Shown: positions 48,796-60,076 of the stretch, one piece after another
How positions within the stretch are numbered: the stretch's first letter is position 1
Layout of the letters: every line of letters starts with the position of its first letter
NCBI RefSeq assembly: GCF_024713975.1
Contig: NC_091099.1
Span: 6,822,501-6,886,500 of the forward strand
Direction of reading: 5' to 3'
DNA length: 64,000 nucleotides
Origin: Paralichthys olivaceus
Lineage: Eukaryota > Chordata > Actinopteri > Pleuronectiformes > Paralichthyidae
The notes under the pieces: model-generated
Database searches by the model: none
Told to the model about the DNA's origin: nothing
Seen by the model: the letters and a program-made list of their open reading frames with translations, nothing else
Translations under genes and position numbers: made by a program

Positions 48796-51700
48796 ATGGC
48801 GCTGACCGACGCGGACGTACAGAAACAGGTAAAGTGAAGTTAAAATGTGAAGTTAAACCACCGGGATCCAAATGAACGGTTGTGAATGTGAGTAAACATG
48901 TCAGCTGCTAGCTAAGAAGCTAATCCCTGAATCTTCAGGCTGTTTAAAAAGTGTGGTAAAGAAACACTTCCGTTGATTGAACAGAAGTGTTTTGATTCAC
49001 TTCACATTTAAAGTTAAAACCAATTACAGCTGAAGGCTACAAGTGAATGTGTCCTGACAAACTCATTAAACCACGCGAAGAAATGCTAAATATATATTAT
49101 AAATACTAAATATAATTATATATGTGTGTGTATATGTATGTGGATGTATGTAATTAATAGTTTGTACTTGTACGCAGACTGAACTTGTGTCTCTTGTTGC
49201 AGATCAAACACATGATGGCCTTTATTGAACAAGAGGCCAATGAGAAAGTTGAGGAAATTGATGCCAGGGTAACAGAAGTCTGTCTGTCTGTCTGTTTGTG
49301 TCTATCAGTCTCTCTGTCCTTCTGTCTGTCTGTGTCCATCTTTCTACCTTTCTGTCTGTGTGTCTGCCTGTCTGTCTGTCTGTCTGTCTCTCTGTCCTTC
49401 TGTCTGTCTGTGTCCATCTTTCTACCTTTCTGTCTGTGTGTCTGCCTGTCTGTCTGTCTGTCTCTCTGTCCTTCTGTCTGTCCGGCTGTGTCTGTCTGTC
49501 TGCTGTCTGCCTGTCTGTCTGTCTGTCTCTCTGTCCTTCTGTCTGTCCGGCTGTGTCTGTCTGTCTGCTGTCTGCCTGTCTGTCTACCTGCCTGTCTGTC
49601 ACAGTCTTTCACTGCACTGACTCCATGTGTTAACAGGCGGAGGAGGAGTTCAACATAGAGAAAGGTCGACTGGTTCAGACTCAGAGGGTGAAAATAATGG
49701 GACACTATGAGAAGAAGGAGAAGCAGATTGAACAACATAAGAAAATGTGAGTCCCTGGTCATTTAGGTCATAGATCTCCACGAACACAGACAAATTAAGG
49801 AGAGCACATACCTCCACCACGGCCCAACAGTCCCCGTAAATTCAATCAAGCTGCATCAAGCTGCACACACTGGTTTAAATCAGTTCTGTCAATATGCTAA
49901 ATTTTTCTGTCAGGTTTTCTTGTATTTCCTCATTGTTTCCCTCCCTGTGCTCACCCCTAATTATAAAGATTCACTGATGGCCTCTTACCTGCTTCTTAAA
50001 ATCCAGTTTAATCGGCTTGAACACAACGTGTTGTAAGAACTGTCCATCACACAGAACAGCCATGTTGCTGTCTTACATGTTAATGTGTGTGCACCCAATT
50101 TACTCATTACCCTTTTCTCCCCCACTCTCACAGCCAGATGTCTAACCTGATGAACCAGGCGAGGCTGAAGGTGCTGAAGGCCCGTGACGACATGATCGGG
50201 GTTAGAGATCAGCTTTTCACGTCGCACAACATTTACAATCATGACACAGTTGTATTCGTGAGACAGCATTGTGTGCTTATGTTCACATGTCACTAGTGTG
50301 TATGTTCAGTTGGGTCTACTTCCCCAATATGATGGAACAGAATGTCTTTTAATTTATGGTCCTAAGATCATAACATTTATCTTTCACCACAGACGAGTTA
50401 CTATATTTTTATCAGATTTACTTACTTTAACATGTACCTTATTTCATAAATGTGTCTAATCCCACTCTATCATTTGTTTTATCTGTGTCTTCCGTCTCAG
50501 GATTTGCTGAACGAGGCTCGTCAGAGACTTGCAGAGATCGCCAAGGACCCTGCGAGGTACTGCACCCTTCTGGAGGGCCTCATACTTCAGGTAACTTCTC
50601 CCAGCTGCTGTCGCACGTCTCCGATCGAGTGGTTTGCTTCCTCAGTTTGTGCATTTTTACTTTCAGGGATTCTATCAGCTGCTGGAGCCAAAGGTTACCA
50701 TTCGCTGTCGACAGCAGGATGTAGAAATGGTTCAGGTGAGGTTGGTGTGTAATTATGGGATTTCTCAAACAGGTTGTTCCGTTGATCACAGAGAATTACC
50801 AAAGCTTCCCCGACGACAGTGTTGTGTCTTTCTGGTTTATTACATGATAGGCTGCAGTCAATAAGACCATACCGATCTACAAAGAGGCAGTGAAGAAAAA
50901 CATTGACGTCAGAATTGACCAAGACCGTTTTCTTTCATCAGAAATGTAAGATGATTTAATGTACTTCATTCATCAACCTTTACTGTTTCAACTTTTTAAA
51001 GTATATTGTCAGATTACTCTGTTTTTATTGAGACTATGATTGAAATAGGTGAAGAAAAGAAGTACCTCATCTCTGATATTTATAAGAAGTCACTGCTCTT
51101 TGTTTTAACAGCTGCGGAGGAGTGGAGGCGTATAATGATAATGGGAAGATCAAGGTTTCCAACACGTTGGAGAGCAGGCTAGAACTTATGGCTCATCAGG
51201 TAGAGTAACTTTTACTAAATGTCTGAAATACAAATCATCGTTTCTGGTCTTAATGACACTCTACAACTAGTTTCTGCTGCTCGCCTGTAGAGGGCAGCAC
51301 AGCCCACCGTGCGAAATATATTACATTAAGGATAGAGAGTTGAAAGTGATAAGTTTCCAGTGGTGGAGGAAGTACTAAAAGTTTTTGTTTGAGTAAAAAT
51401 AATAATAGTGAAAGCACCACATTAAATGTTCTACTTGTGTAAATCAAGCAAGTACCTGCCTTTAAATATACTTAACGTTTTAAAACTCAAAGTACTTTCC
51501 AAGTGTATCCTCTTCCCTAATACTACCGTCTACTGCATCATTAACTGTGGTGACTGTATTTTTTGATTAAGAATAATACAGACTAGAATGCTGAATATGA
51601 TGCTACTGAAAACAGTTGTATTGTCATATTATTTACTAAATGGCTGAGTCTCTGCAGTGGCTTCTTTTGAATCCATTTTAGGTGAAATCTAATGCATGCA

Positions 51701-52100
51701 AAAAATATATTGGAGTGTTAAGTACAGATATTTGCTGATATGTGTAGTGGAATAAAAGAGAAAAAGCACCTGAAGATAAATCTACTGAAGTAAATTCAGG
51801 TGCATGCAAAATGTATGTAAAAGTATAGTTACAAAGTAAATGTACTTTGTTATATCCCACCACAGTCTGTAAGTTAATATTAAACCTTTTTATCTGTCCA
51901 TAAAATACACAAGAAATAAATATTGAAGCATAGGTGACATTGATTCACTAATTTACTTCAATAGTTTACTCAGGTTTTTTCCTTCCACTTTCTTGTGTGA
52001 GTGTTTCTTACTTGTATCCTGACGTTACCTCTGACAGATGATGCCTGAGGTCAGAGTAAACTTGTTTGGTGCCAACCCCAACCGCAAGTTCACAGATTAG
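48796..52100 (+). CDS. atp6v1e1: V-type H+-ATPase subunit E1
   Basis: Peripheral-stalk subunit of the cytosolic V1 sector; with subunit G it forms the stator linking V1 to the membrane sector of the vacuolar proton pump. Nine exons encode 226 aa, the same length as human ATP6V1E1: 48796-48828, 49203-49268, 49637-49746, 50134-50200, 50501-50590, 50667-50735, 50851-50945, 51112-51199, 52038-52100. Matches run end to end: [95 protein letters not shown]. The N-terminal half is the long charged helix that pairs with subunit G. A CTGT-rich tandem array begins about 11 bp after exon 2. The 5' UTR carries an ACAAC run (about 48757-48790). Teleosts can have two E1 copies (a and b); which one this is cannot be told here. 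Confidence 0.97.
49279..49603. repeat. CTGT tetranucleotide array with higher-order repeats
   Basis: About 325 bp of CTGT units in atp6v1e1 intron 2. A larger unit starting TCTCTGTCCTTCTGTCTGTC recurs near 49311, 49389, 49463 and 49528, so there are four unequal copies about 65-78 bp long. It fills nearly all of the 368-bp intron and produces long but meaningless open frames on both strands. Confidence 0.95.
49801..49885 (-). repeat. Dispersed teleost repeat family 1, fragment
   Basis: Begins GAGCACATACCTCCACCACG followed by GCCCAACAGTCCCC, then fades; in atp6v1e1 intron 3. Confidence 0.65.
51355..51868. mobile_element. Non-coding teleost repeat, possibly MITE-like
   Basis: Begins TTCCAGTGGTGGAGGAAGTA and ends TGTACTTTGTTATATCCCACCAC; the ends are partly inverted copies (GTGGTGG.. 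versus ..CCACCAC). Interior phrases such as TTTTTGTTTGAGTAAAAATA resemble a repeat very common in percomorph introns. It sits in atp6v1e1 intron 8 and has no coding capacity. The class is uncertain. Confidence 0.5.
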
Positions 52101-52684
52101 CGGTGGATTTGAAGAGGGAGCAGTGTGGACACAGATGGAATATTTAAGGTGACCACAGACTATCACAGTGTTCAACAGCCTGCACATTCACCTGCCAGTC
52201 ATCAGGGTCAAAGAAAAGCCAGATTTACTTAACAGGATGCTTTGCATGTCCTCATATATCTTTTTTATTTTTGTACTATGGACTTTGTTATAATTCAACT
52301 TGAGCTTTTACGTTTTAATTGCCGTCTATTTTACTTACGGGTTGTCTAACGGACTGCTTGCAATGGCATTGAAAATATATATTTCCCTCCATTGTTTTGG
52401 GTTAAGTTTTGTTTCTAACTTATTAAATTGACCAAAGCGGCATGTTTATGTCACCAAAGATACACATGGGCCTTTTATCTGAACATTTTCTGTAGATTAA
52501 AGCCTTTAGTGAGGTTGATTATCTGTGTTCGCCAAACAATATTTTGAATATAGATCCTTTTAGGTAGTTTGTATCACACTGATGTTTGTGTTCATTTTTG
52601 TGGTAAGTTTGATATCAATTAGTTATTTGATGGTATAAAAACCAGGTAAACATGATGATTGACAATTGAGAATGACTCGATCAG

Positions 52685-52935
52685 GTGAGTGCGTGTATCT
52701 GCAGGACCCCAATATCTCAGCTCCACGCCACAATCACTACTTCAGAGACTGGCTCCATTTTATGTCAGAAGCACAAGATGGCAGAACCTGTATCTCAGAG
52801 AGTTTCACCTTATTTTTGTACAGTCTATGTCAGGGTCGTTGCGATGGGGGAATATTTTGGCTTGTTTGTGTGAGTGGAGACACGTCGTCCATCTTTATGT
52901 ACAGTCTGTGGCGTGTAGACACAGACAGGATGTTT
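52685..52935 (+). repeat. Common teleost SINE-like repeat in the atp6v1e1 3' region
   Basis: Diverged copy with TCTCAGCTCCACGCCACAAT, AGAGACTGGCTCCATTTTAT and the end CGTCCATCTTTATGTACAGT. The small open frames inside it come from the repeat. It lies within the inferred distal 3' UTR of atp6v1e1. Confidence 0.5.
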
Positions 52936-52968
52936 TCAAATGTTTTGAAGCACAAAAAAAATCAAAGA

Positions 52969-52974
52969 AATAAA
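52969..52974 (+). terminator. Distal atp6v1e1 poly(A) signal
   Basis: AATAAA about 870 bp after the stop. An ATTAAA variant at 52496 could serve a shorter form. The distal signal faces the slc25a18 signal 34 bp away. Confidence 0.6.
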
Positions 52975-53008
52975 TTCACCTGACACAGAAACCAGCATGT
53001 ATGACATC

Positions 53009-53014
53009 TTTATT
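53009..53014 (-). terminator. slc25a18 poly(A) signal
   Basis: TTTATT on plus, AATAAA on minus, 1.9 kb after the slc25a18 stop. The stretch 53015-54912 is therefore probable slc25a18 3' UTR; it has no supported ORF and is AT-rich around 53960-54260. Confidence 0.55.
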
Positions 53015-54912
53015 TACAGCTTGTAAACAAACAGTTTACTCAGGCTATGTTCACTCTACAATGAGGAAAATGTAGTAGCCTAGGTGCACTAGCCACATCA
53101 AAATGTGTCCTTCATTAAAAATGTAAAAAAAAGCTTTTAGTGCCACCCAGTGGACTTAAGTAATGGCAAACAGTTGGCAAGACATGGTGCCATACTCCCT
53201 CCATGGGTCTAACAAGTACAATCGTCCTCACTAAACTGGACTCAAGTATGAAAACAATATTTCAACACCACCACTTACAGGTTTGATGCTTTAGAATCTA
53301 TCAGGAATGATAAGGCTTTAATTGCATTTATTTAATTAATGTGCGCACATCATTTGAAGCAACTTAAATGTTTTTCTATCTGTAACTAAGCAGTAAATAC
53401 AGGCCTAGGCGTCTTACAGGTTTTATTTGAACCCCTCCAAGCTGTGAAGTAGAGCAAGTCAAGGCTACAAGACAGTGGCCCGGCAGTCTAACCTGTGGCC
53501 TTTAGGCAGGAAGTGATCTGAGTGTTAGAGTATATTGTACACTAATACAGGGATTAAAGCATTACCGTCAGATTAACAAATGACCTTAAGGACCCTGGCA
53601 GGCAGCACCTCCCAATCCAGTGAGGCAATCCAAGATTACAACTCGGACCTCACGGATGGAGTGGGAGTAATGCATAACAAGCTTGGCCAAAAGAGATCAA
53701 GCTCTTTTTTTCCAGAGAAATGCTTCGAAGTCGAAATCGAAGTCGACATCACTGGCATTTGAGGTTCAAGCCAAATACCCAGCTCAGATTCTGAGGTCAG
53801 ATTTTAGGCAATCGTAGATTTTTTGTGAGATTAAAAGGGGAATTTGTCACTTACATTGGACGATGAAAACTTTGTCATCATGGCCACATGTGGTCAAATT
53901 GGTAGACATTTGATTTAGCAAACAACATGCAGCAGCTCTTTCTTGACCTTTGTGCATCCCTTTAAAAAACACAAAAATCTCATAAAAATATATATTATTA
54001 TTTTCCATTTTGGCTGAGTTAATTTTCTTATGAACTTCAGTCCTGATTTTTTGCCCTTTTTAAATACAATTAGTTTAGAAAATGTTAATGTTGTTAATAT
54101 AAAAAAAAAAAATACTGTCCATATAACACATTTGTTTTGATTTAAAACTTGCAGTTCACAACCTTAGAGGACAAAAATATCTTTCAAATAAACTCCCAGA
54201 AAAAAATATGAATATTATTTCCACTTTGGTCTTTCCAATTTAGTATTATTATAATTATTATTCATATACTAAACCATTTGCCCTTGGTTGATAGAGAGTA
54301 TATCATCATATAAACGTCTATGAAGACACCAAAGTACATCAAGTACAAAGATGCAAACATCTTCAAAGCTCAGTAGCTAATTTCAGTTAATGATTTCTCT
54401 GGATTCATTTGTGTCCTGAGTGTACACAATGTGTTATAGATGTATTATTGTGTTTGTTGAAAGTAACCCCCAGCCCTGGCTACATGTTTGCTGTATGTAT
54501 TAACAACAACATGATCAAAAAAAAAGGAAAGGGACAAAAATGTCCCTAAGGATGCACAACTAGAGAATAATCGCTCTCAGGTGAAAGGAAGAGCCTCAGA
54601 CATATTGCAGCGAGCACGCTGGGATAAACCTGACAACTTGGGACACAGATCCTCAGATTAGTCACACATACACAGGACCCAGTGTTACCGACGGGACCCT
54701 GCTGACAGCATGAAAAACCCACAGAAAAGTGATTAGCGTCAATTAGCTGGTCCACATATTAGTAATTAGAGCATCTTCATATCTCAGACCAGCAGATTGA
54801 TCCTCTCTGGCTCTCTGTTTGTACACCGGTCACTCGGTTATGTCATCATGCATTCACTGCAGATTCAACCAGCAAATTAGTTGAACAGAGACGACATAAT
54901 TGCTAAGCACTG

Positions 54913-57900
54913 CTATTCCAGCAAACCCAGCATCGCCTCCCCTACTCCGAGAAAGTAAACACCCTGTGCAATGCCGAAAAGAGGAGCGATGACCAGCGCA
55001 CGACACGTTGCACCCTTCAGGAATGCTGCCGGGCCCTCCCGTCTCAGGATGCGCCTGCAAACGTTCACAGAAACATTGAGTAATTGTTAACAAAGCTCTT
55101 AAGCGTGCGAATTTTGGGAAACAAAAATTCTAACTGTAGGATATAGTCGTACCTTGTGCAGTCAACAATTCCTCTGTATGTGTCCTCCCCCTCACCTTTT
55201 TCCAAGGTCTGCAGACGAGTCTTTATTACTGTGTGGGTGATTAAAAGATGGATGCATTGTCATTGCATGAAGTGAAAGATGATTTCAAGTTAAAGTAAAC
55301 AGCCTCTTTGGGCACAAATATTAGTAACTAGCCAAACTGATCTAGAGCATTTCATTACATTATTACATTACATAAATTCAGCTTTTTATTTAAGGTAGTG
55401 TCATTTAATCTCTTAAAAATGATAAAGTCTGTCTTTAAAATGTATTTTCATATTCCAATTATAAATGTATCATTCAAGGGAAGTTTGATTGAATGATTTA
55501 TCTCGAGCACACCAAACTGAAATGAGGCATTATAACATTGAGCACATGCTGCCTGTTATTGTAGAAGAGAATATGGTATATGCACATTAGACTTTCGAGC
55601 GTTTAGCTCACCATCCAGTGGCGTTACTGCCACAGCTGCCACTGAGCCTGCGCTGCAGCCAGCCAAGAAGGACTGCCAGAATGGTGCCTTGGCCTGCACA
55701 TCATCCCGGCCCAGCGCGTTAAGGTTGGCAAATAAAGGGAAGTAGATCATTGAGAAGGGAACATCCCTGAAAAGCAAGATTTAAAACAATGGTTAGTTTA
55801 ACTGATGGTTGAGTTTTGATAAGGAAGAATTAGTGGGGGCGGGGGGGGTGTTTGGGAGAGAGGTAGAGAGACACTGAGAGACACAGCTCCATTCAGCTGG
55901 AGGACAGTAACCAGACATAACTGCAGGAATCTATTGATCAGTGTTGACTGGCAGAGGAAATATAACAAGTTATGCAATTACAATCAACAGTCATCAAAGC
56001 AACGATAATAAAGTTGAATGAAGGAATAGACATTCTTTGGGCCTGGGCATGCAGTTGATGGTTTGTATGTCTGGAAGTGTGTTCAAAAAAGTCTAAGGAA
56101 AATGACAAACTCTCAGTCTCTCTCTTTGCTGTAGTTGTCAGATAGTAAATAGATATGAACACAAGTAAAATGTATTGTGAGTAAGTGGTTGAGAGTGTGT
56201 GTCGATGTGTCTGACCTCATTAACGTGGCCCCTGCTCCTCTGTAGAGTCCAGCCAGGCCACGAGTCTTCAGTAGCTCCACAGTGATGCCAGTGGCCGAGG
56301 GTCGGCGAGGAGGCGTCGGCCGGGCCTGCGTTGGGGTGGCCACCAACGACGGAGCTGGACCGGGAGCAGCAGCCTGAGCTGCTGTTGGCACAGGCCTTTG
56401 TGCAGCTGATGGATAAATGCAGTATCCCAGGTTAGCAAACACATGCAGACTTATTCAACCCTGCAGCCATCACTGTGCACGCTTTATATTATCAAACAAA
56501 GGAGTGCCAGCCAACCGTTTGGTATTCTAATTTTGTATTAAATATTTATATAACATTTTACTGAAGAGTAAACATGAATTATGGTTTATTTGTTTCGAAA
56601 AACATAATCCATTTATCTGGACCTTTCTCTTAATTTCATGGGTTCTTCCTTGTGTCATGCCCCACCCCTCTACAAAATGGAAATCAGTTGAGTAGTTTTT
56701 GCATAATCCTGCAGATGTCAGTGCATCCAATCCTTTAAAACTGGTCAATGTTTGTAAATAGCTATTATGGAAGAAGAGTTCCAAAATGACCAAAGTGAGC
56801 AACTCACAGAGTCGTCCTGCATCCTGCAGCTGGATCTTCAGCATCTCCATCGGAGTGGTGACAACCACCTGACAGGTCCCAGCCCCACACCCTGCCAGTA
56901 CCTCCCCCCACAGGGGCAAATGCCTGGAAACACAGTCAGAGCCAGTGATAGATACACAGAACAAGAGACAGTGGTGTGTCATTATCAGAATTATGAGAGC
57001 AATGAAACATGAATGTTAAACCAGTACTGAAGTCCCTGTAGATGTTTGCTTACCTTACCTTTTTAAATAAAAAAACAATACTAATGTATATTGATTCCAG
57101 TTTAATTGATTTAGTTTAACATTTGCTTAGTTTCTCTGTAGAAATATAACGAGACTAAAGCTGTTAAGAATCTGGTAATGCTATTGGTGTAATACAGCAA
57201 ATATATAACAATAAAAAGTTATCGTAGTTATGTAAGACTAGGTTAAGGATAGGCACACTTGTGGTATATTGTGGCACAAATAAAATTCAGATGCAGCAGC
57301 AATATTCATTCAATAATTCAAATCATGAATTCATAATTCTTACATACTGAAATAATCAAAATAATATCTTATCATTGCATTTTAGATTTATCTCATGGTG
57401 ATGGCGTTCAACGAAAATCTAGTTTTCTCATATCTGATTTGTTTAAGGAACAACAATAGGCATAGTTCAGCAGACCAGGTTGATCTGATCTGTAGTTTGA
57501 GATTATTTTCATGGACATCGATCCTATGATGTATCAGTTGTGTTACCCATCCTTCGAGAGCCTCTGTCTAAAGATGTCATTGGCAGCCAGCTTGATGGCT
57601 TTTTCTGGTGTGACGAGCGTGAGGTTCACTGCTGCACCTGGAAAAGACACAACAGGCTGATGACATAAACACACAACCATTTCCGCTACAGTACACACAA
57701 ATAGAACAAAACCTACACAATAGCTTATGGCTCACTGCTGTGGGCTAATGGCAGCACACACTGGCTATTATGATACAAAGATTTAGGGCTCACATGAGAA
57801 ACAACAGCGTAGGCGGCCAGATTAAGCTCAATAGAAATACATGGTTGTGGTGTTGTTTGTGACGGGGATTAGAAATGTAAAGAATACCTCTGTAGCATCC

Positions 57901-59534
57901 GAAATAGCCCTCTGAGCGAACCGTCTTTGCCAGACAATCCAGCCTTTAAAGACAAGAAAGGAAATAGAACAACAGTCAAATCTTTCACCATTATATCTGA
58001 CATAAACTTCTGTCAAATCAGAAATATTATTCATTTGTCATCATCTTGGCCTTTTAAATAATACACCATGACCCAGTATCCTGTCCCAACAACTGGACCA
58101 ATGTTCAAGAACTGTGTAAAGTCTCTTCTTCTTTGCAAAGGAAAAAAAAAATCAGGCCTGGTGTTTATATAATTCAGCCTTGAGGAGAATTAGTTTTCCT
58201 CCTACTTTTCCATGTGTGACTCACAATGGAAAACCACAGTCTGCTGACAACAGGATGGCCACACCCAGTCAGCCAGTCGTATTGATGCTCACCAGATTTG
58301 TGCAGCTAAAAATTCAGGGTCAGAGTCTTTTAAGGACACAGGAGCTGTGTTGTTCCTGCCATCTCTTTACTCTTTGTTCAATTAAAATCAAACCAAAACC
58401 TGAGCAAACTGAACTCATTCCTCTGATGTGATCCATGGGTGGATTCAGCACAATCCCTTCAAAACTCTGCACCAAATATGGGAAGAGTGTTCAGATGCAT
58501 CAGCCTCTAAGACTCATTGGAGAAGTATGTGCAATGTGGTGATCTAAGTTATGTTGTGTTGTGGGTAGCTCAAATTAGAGTGCTGTCAACCAGAGAGCAC
58601 ATGTGAAACCATTTAACGCCAGGAAGATGCAGATATTTCAAACTGGTTTTAGACTTTTACATTACTTTTGCACATATTTGCATGTAGAAAAAGTATCAGC
58701 AGCCCTGCAACTACTTTAACTATTATTTTAGAGGCTTTTTTGAGACTTTTTGCAGTAATAACAATTCTAAATGTATAATTCAGTGATGCTAAGAGTAAAA
58801 GAGATGCCTCACCCTAAGAGATTCATTGCAAAAGTATGTGGGACGTGGTAATCTAAATAATATTTTGTTAGAGAGCTGTTTACTAGAGAGCACAGGAGAA
58901 AGCATTTACCTCCTTGACAATGCAGATATTTTGAAAAGGTTTTAAAGTTTCAGATGTTGTTTATGCAGATAATTCCATGCAAAAAAAATACTTCAGCAGC
59001 CCTGAAAGATACAAATATTTTACTAATCTGAAATTCTTATCTTTGTTTATATTTTTATCTCCAACATCAATTATAGTGGGTTAGCTCAGGCCAGGGGAGC
59101 CCTACTCACATTCCTTTGTAGACTTGGACGCCCTGCTGGTTCTGTAGGCGGGTCTTGGCCAGGTCAATAGGAAACACACATGTCACACCAACCAGGCCTG
59201 CCACGCCCCCATTAATCAGCTTAGCAGGGAGGCTGCAAGGGGATCAACACAGACACACGCATGCACAGACCCATTTACATGTATGACAACCGACACAAGC
59301 CATGCAAATGACCCATCCATTCATGGAAATAGAGCAGGCACATGGAGACACACACAAACGCACACACGCACACACACACGCACACACACACACACACGCA
59401 CACACACATGCACACACACATGCAAAGAATGTCAGACACCAACATTAACCAAGCTGCTGCTTCCAGCATGAACATATCTGTATTTAGTTAAACAGACCGG
59501 ATAAAATTGCTTACCTAACTTTCTTCTCCGCCAT
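54913..59534 (-). CDS. slc25a18: Mitochondrial glutamate carrier 2
   Basis: Inner-membrane carrier importing glutamate with a proton into the matrix. Nine exons encode 322 aa (human 315): 59534-59515, 59232-59110, 57943-57888, 57637-57547, 56923-56808, 56405-56216, 55766-55612, 55228-55153, 55054-54913. Three mitochondrial-carrier repeats are visible with their signatures: PIDLAKTR (from residue 28), PMEMLKIQ and PLDVIKTR. Other matches are [75 protein letters not shown] and [21 protein letters not shown] Pro/Ala-rich linker (about residues 140-175) sits inside repeat 2 at the place of the variable linker of human SLC25A18. Symbol slc25a18 rather than slc25a22 rests on the neighbour atp6v1e1. 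Start MAEKKVS at 59534 gives the family N-terminus. Confidence 0.95.
56600..56725 (-). repeat. Dispersed teleost repeat family 1, copy
   Basis: Read on the minus strand: GCAGGATTATGCAAAAACTA, AGAGGGGTGGGGCATGACAC and AAGAACCCATGAAATTAAGA. It lies about 85 bp from the end of the slc25a18 exon at 56808-56923. Confidence 0.7.
58500..58725. repeat. Diverged tandem duplication, copy 1
   Basis: In slc25a18 intron 2. Shares the ordered phrases ATTGGAGAAGTATGTG, CAGAGAGCACATG, GATGCAGATATTT and ATCAGCAGCCCTG with copy 2 at about 58810-59015, roughly 300 bp away. No exon is present in either copy. Confidence 0.75.
58810..59015. repeat. Diverged tandem duplication, copy 2
   Basis: Counterpart of 58500-58725, with ATTGCAAAAGTATGTG, TAGAGAGCACAGG, AATGCAGATATTT and TTCAGCAGCCCTG in the same order. 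It ends about 95 bp from exon 2 of slc25a18. Confidence 0.75.
59344..59422. repeat. (CA)n-rich microsatellite in slc25a18 intron 1
   Basis: Interrupted CA/CG run in the 280-bp first intron, about 110 bp upstream of the exon 2 acceptor. Confidence 0.9.
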
Positions 59535-59650
59535 CCTGCTCGTGTTTGGGCTCCAGGCCCAGGTCCACTACTCCTCTCCTCCTCTTACTCCTCCTCCAGC
59601 ACCGACTTCTCCTCCTCCTCTCCTTCCTCCTACTTTTCCTTGTCCCTTCC
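59535..59650 (-). promoter_or_regulatory. slc25a18 5' UTR/promoter with a polypurine tract
   Basis: Directly upstream of the slc25a18 ATG the coding strand is a GAG/GGA-rich purine run (CT-rich on plus, about 59570-59640). No TATA box or clear start site is seen. Confidence 0.4.
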
Positions 59651-59997
59651 GCACTCCGGCACAAAGTTGTTCCTCGCAGCCTCTCGACCTCTCTCACCTG
59701 CCCATCCGCGCCACAAATGCAGCTCTCTGCTTCTTTTGATTCCTTCCTCCCCCCTGGTGTAGCAGGGGTGGACGCCCTCTTTCCTGTTGTGGCCAAAAAC
59801 CACTACTGTTGGATCTTCTGGCCAGCCCTTCTGCTCTGTTGTACCTCACACCAAAATCCAATCTCTCTCACCCACTGCCTGGGACAACAAAACACATGAA
59901 GTCAACTTATGAGTTTATCACTGTTATTATTATTTTTGTAATGCTCTTGTGTTTGACTGTTTTGTGTGCTTCTGGATGCTTCTGGATGCCAAAATGT

Positions 59998-60076
59998 ATC
60001 TATCTGTCTGTCTGTCCATCCATCCGTCCGTCCATCTATCCATCCATCCATCCATCTATCTATCTGTCTATCTATT
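59998..60076. repeat. ATCT/GTCC/ATCC microsatellite
   Basis: Tetranucleotide run of ATCT, GTCT, GTCC and ATCC units upstream of slc25a18. Confidence 0.95.

Noticed and set aside
49154-49762. Long open frames on both strands rich in CLSV or DRQT residues
   Set aside because: They are translations of the CTGT tandem array in atp6v1e1 intron 2; any frame of a tetranucleotide repeat without stops stays open.
52666-52983. Plus-strand 105-codon frame after atp6v1e1
   Set aside because: It lies inside a diverged teleost SINE-like repeat and in the likely 3' UTR.
59515-59796. 93-codon minus-strand frame rich in Arg overlapping the slc25a18 start, a possible upstream ORF
   Set aside because: It starts at TTG rather than ATG, its arginine run is the purine-rich tract, and it resembles no protein.
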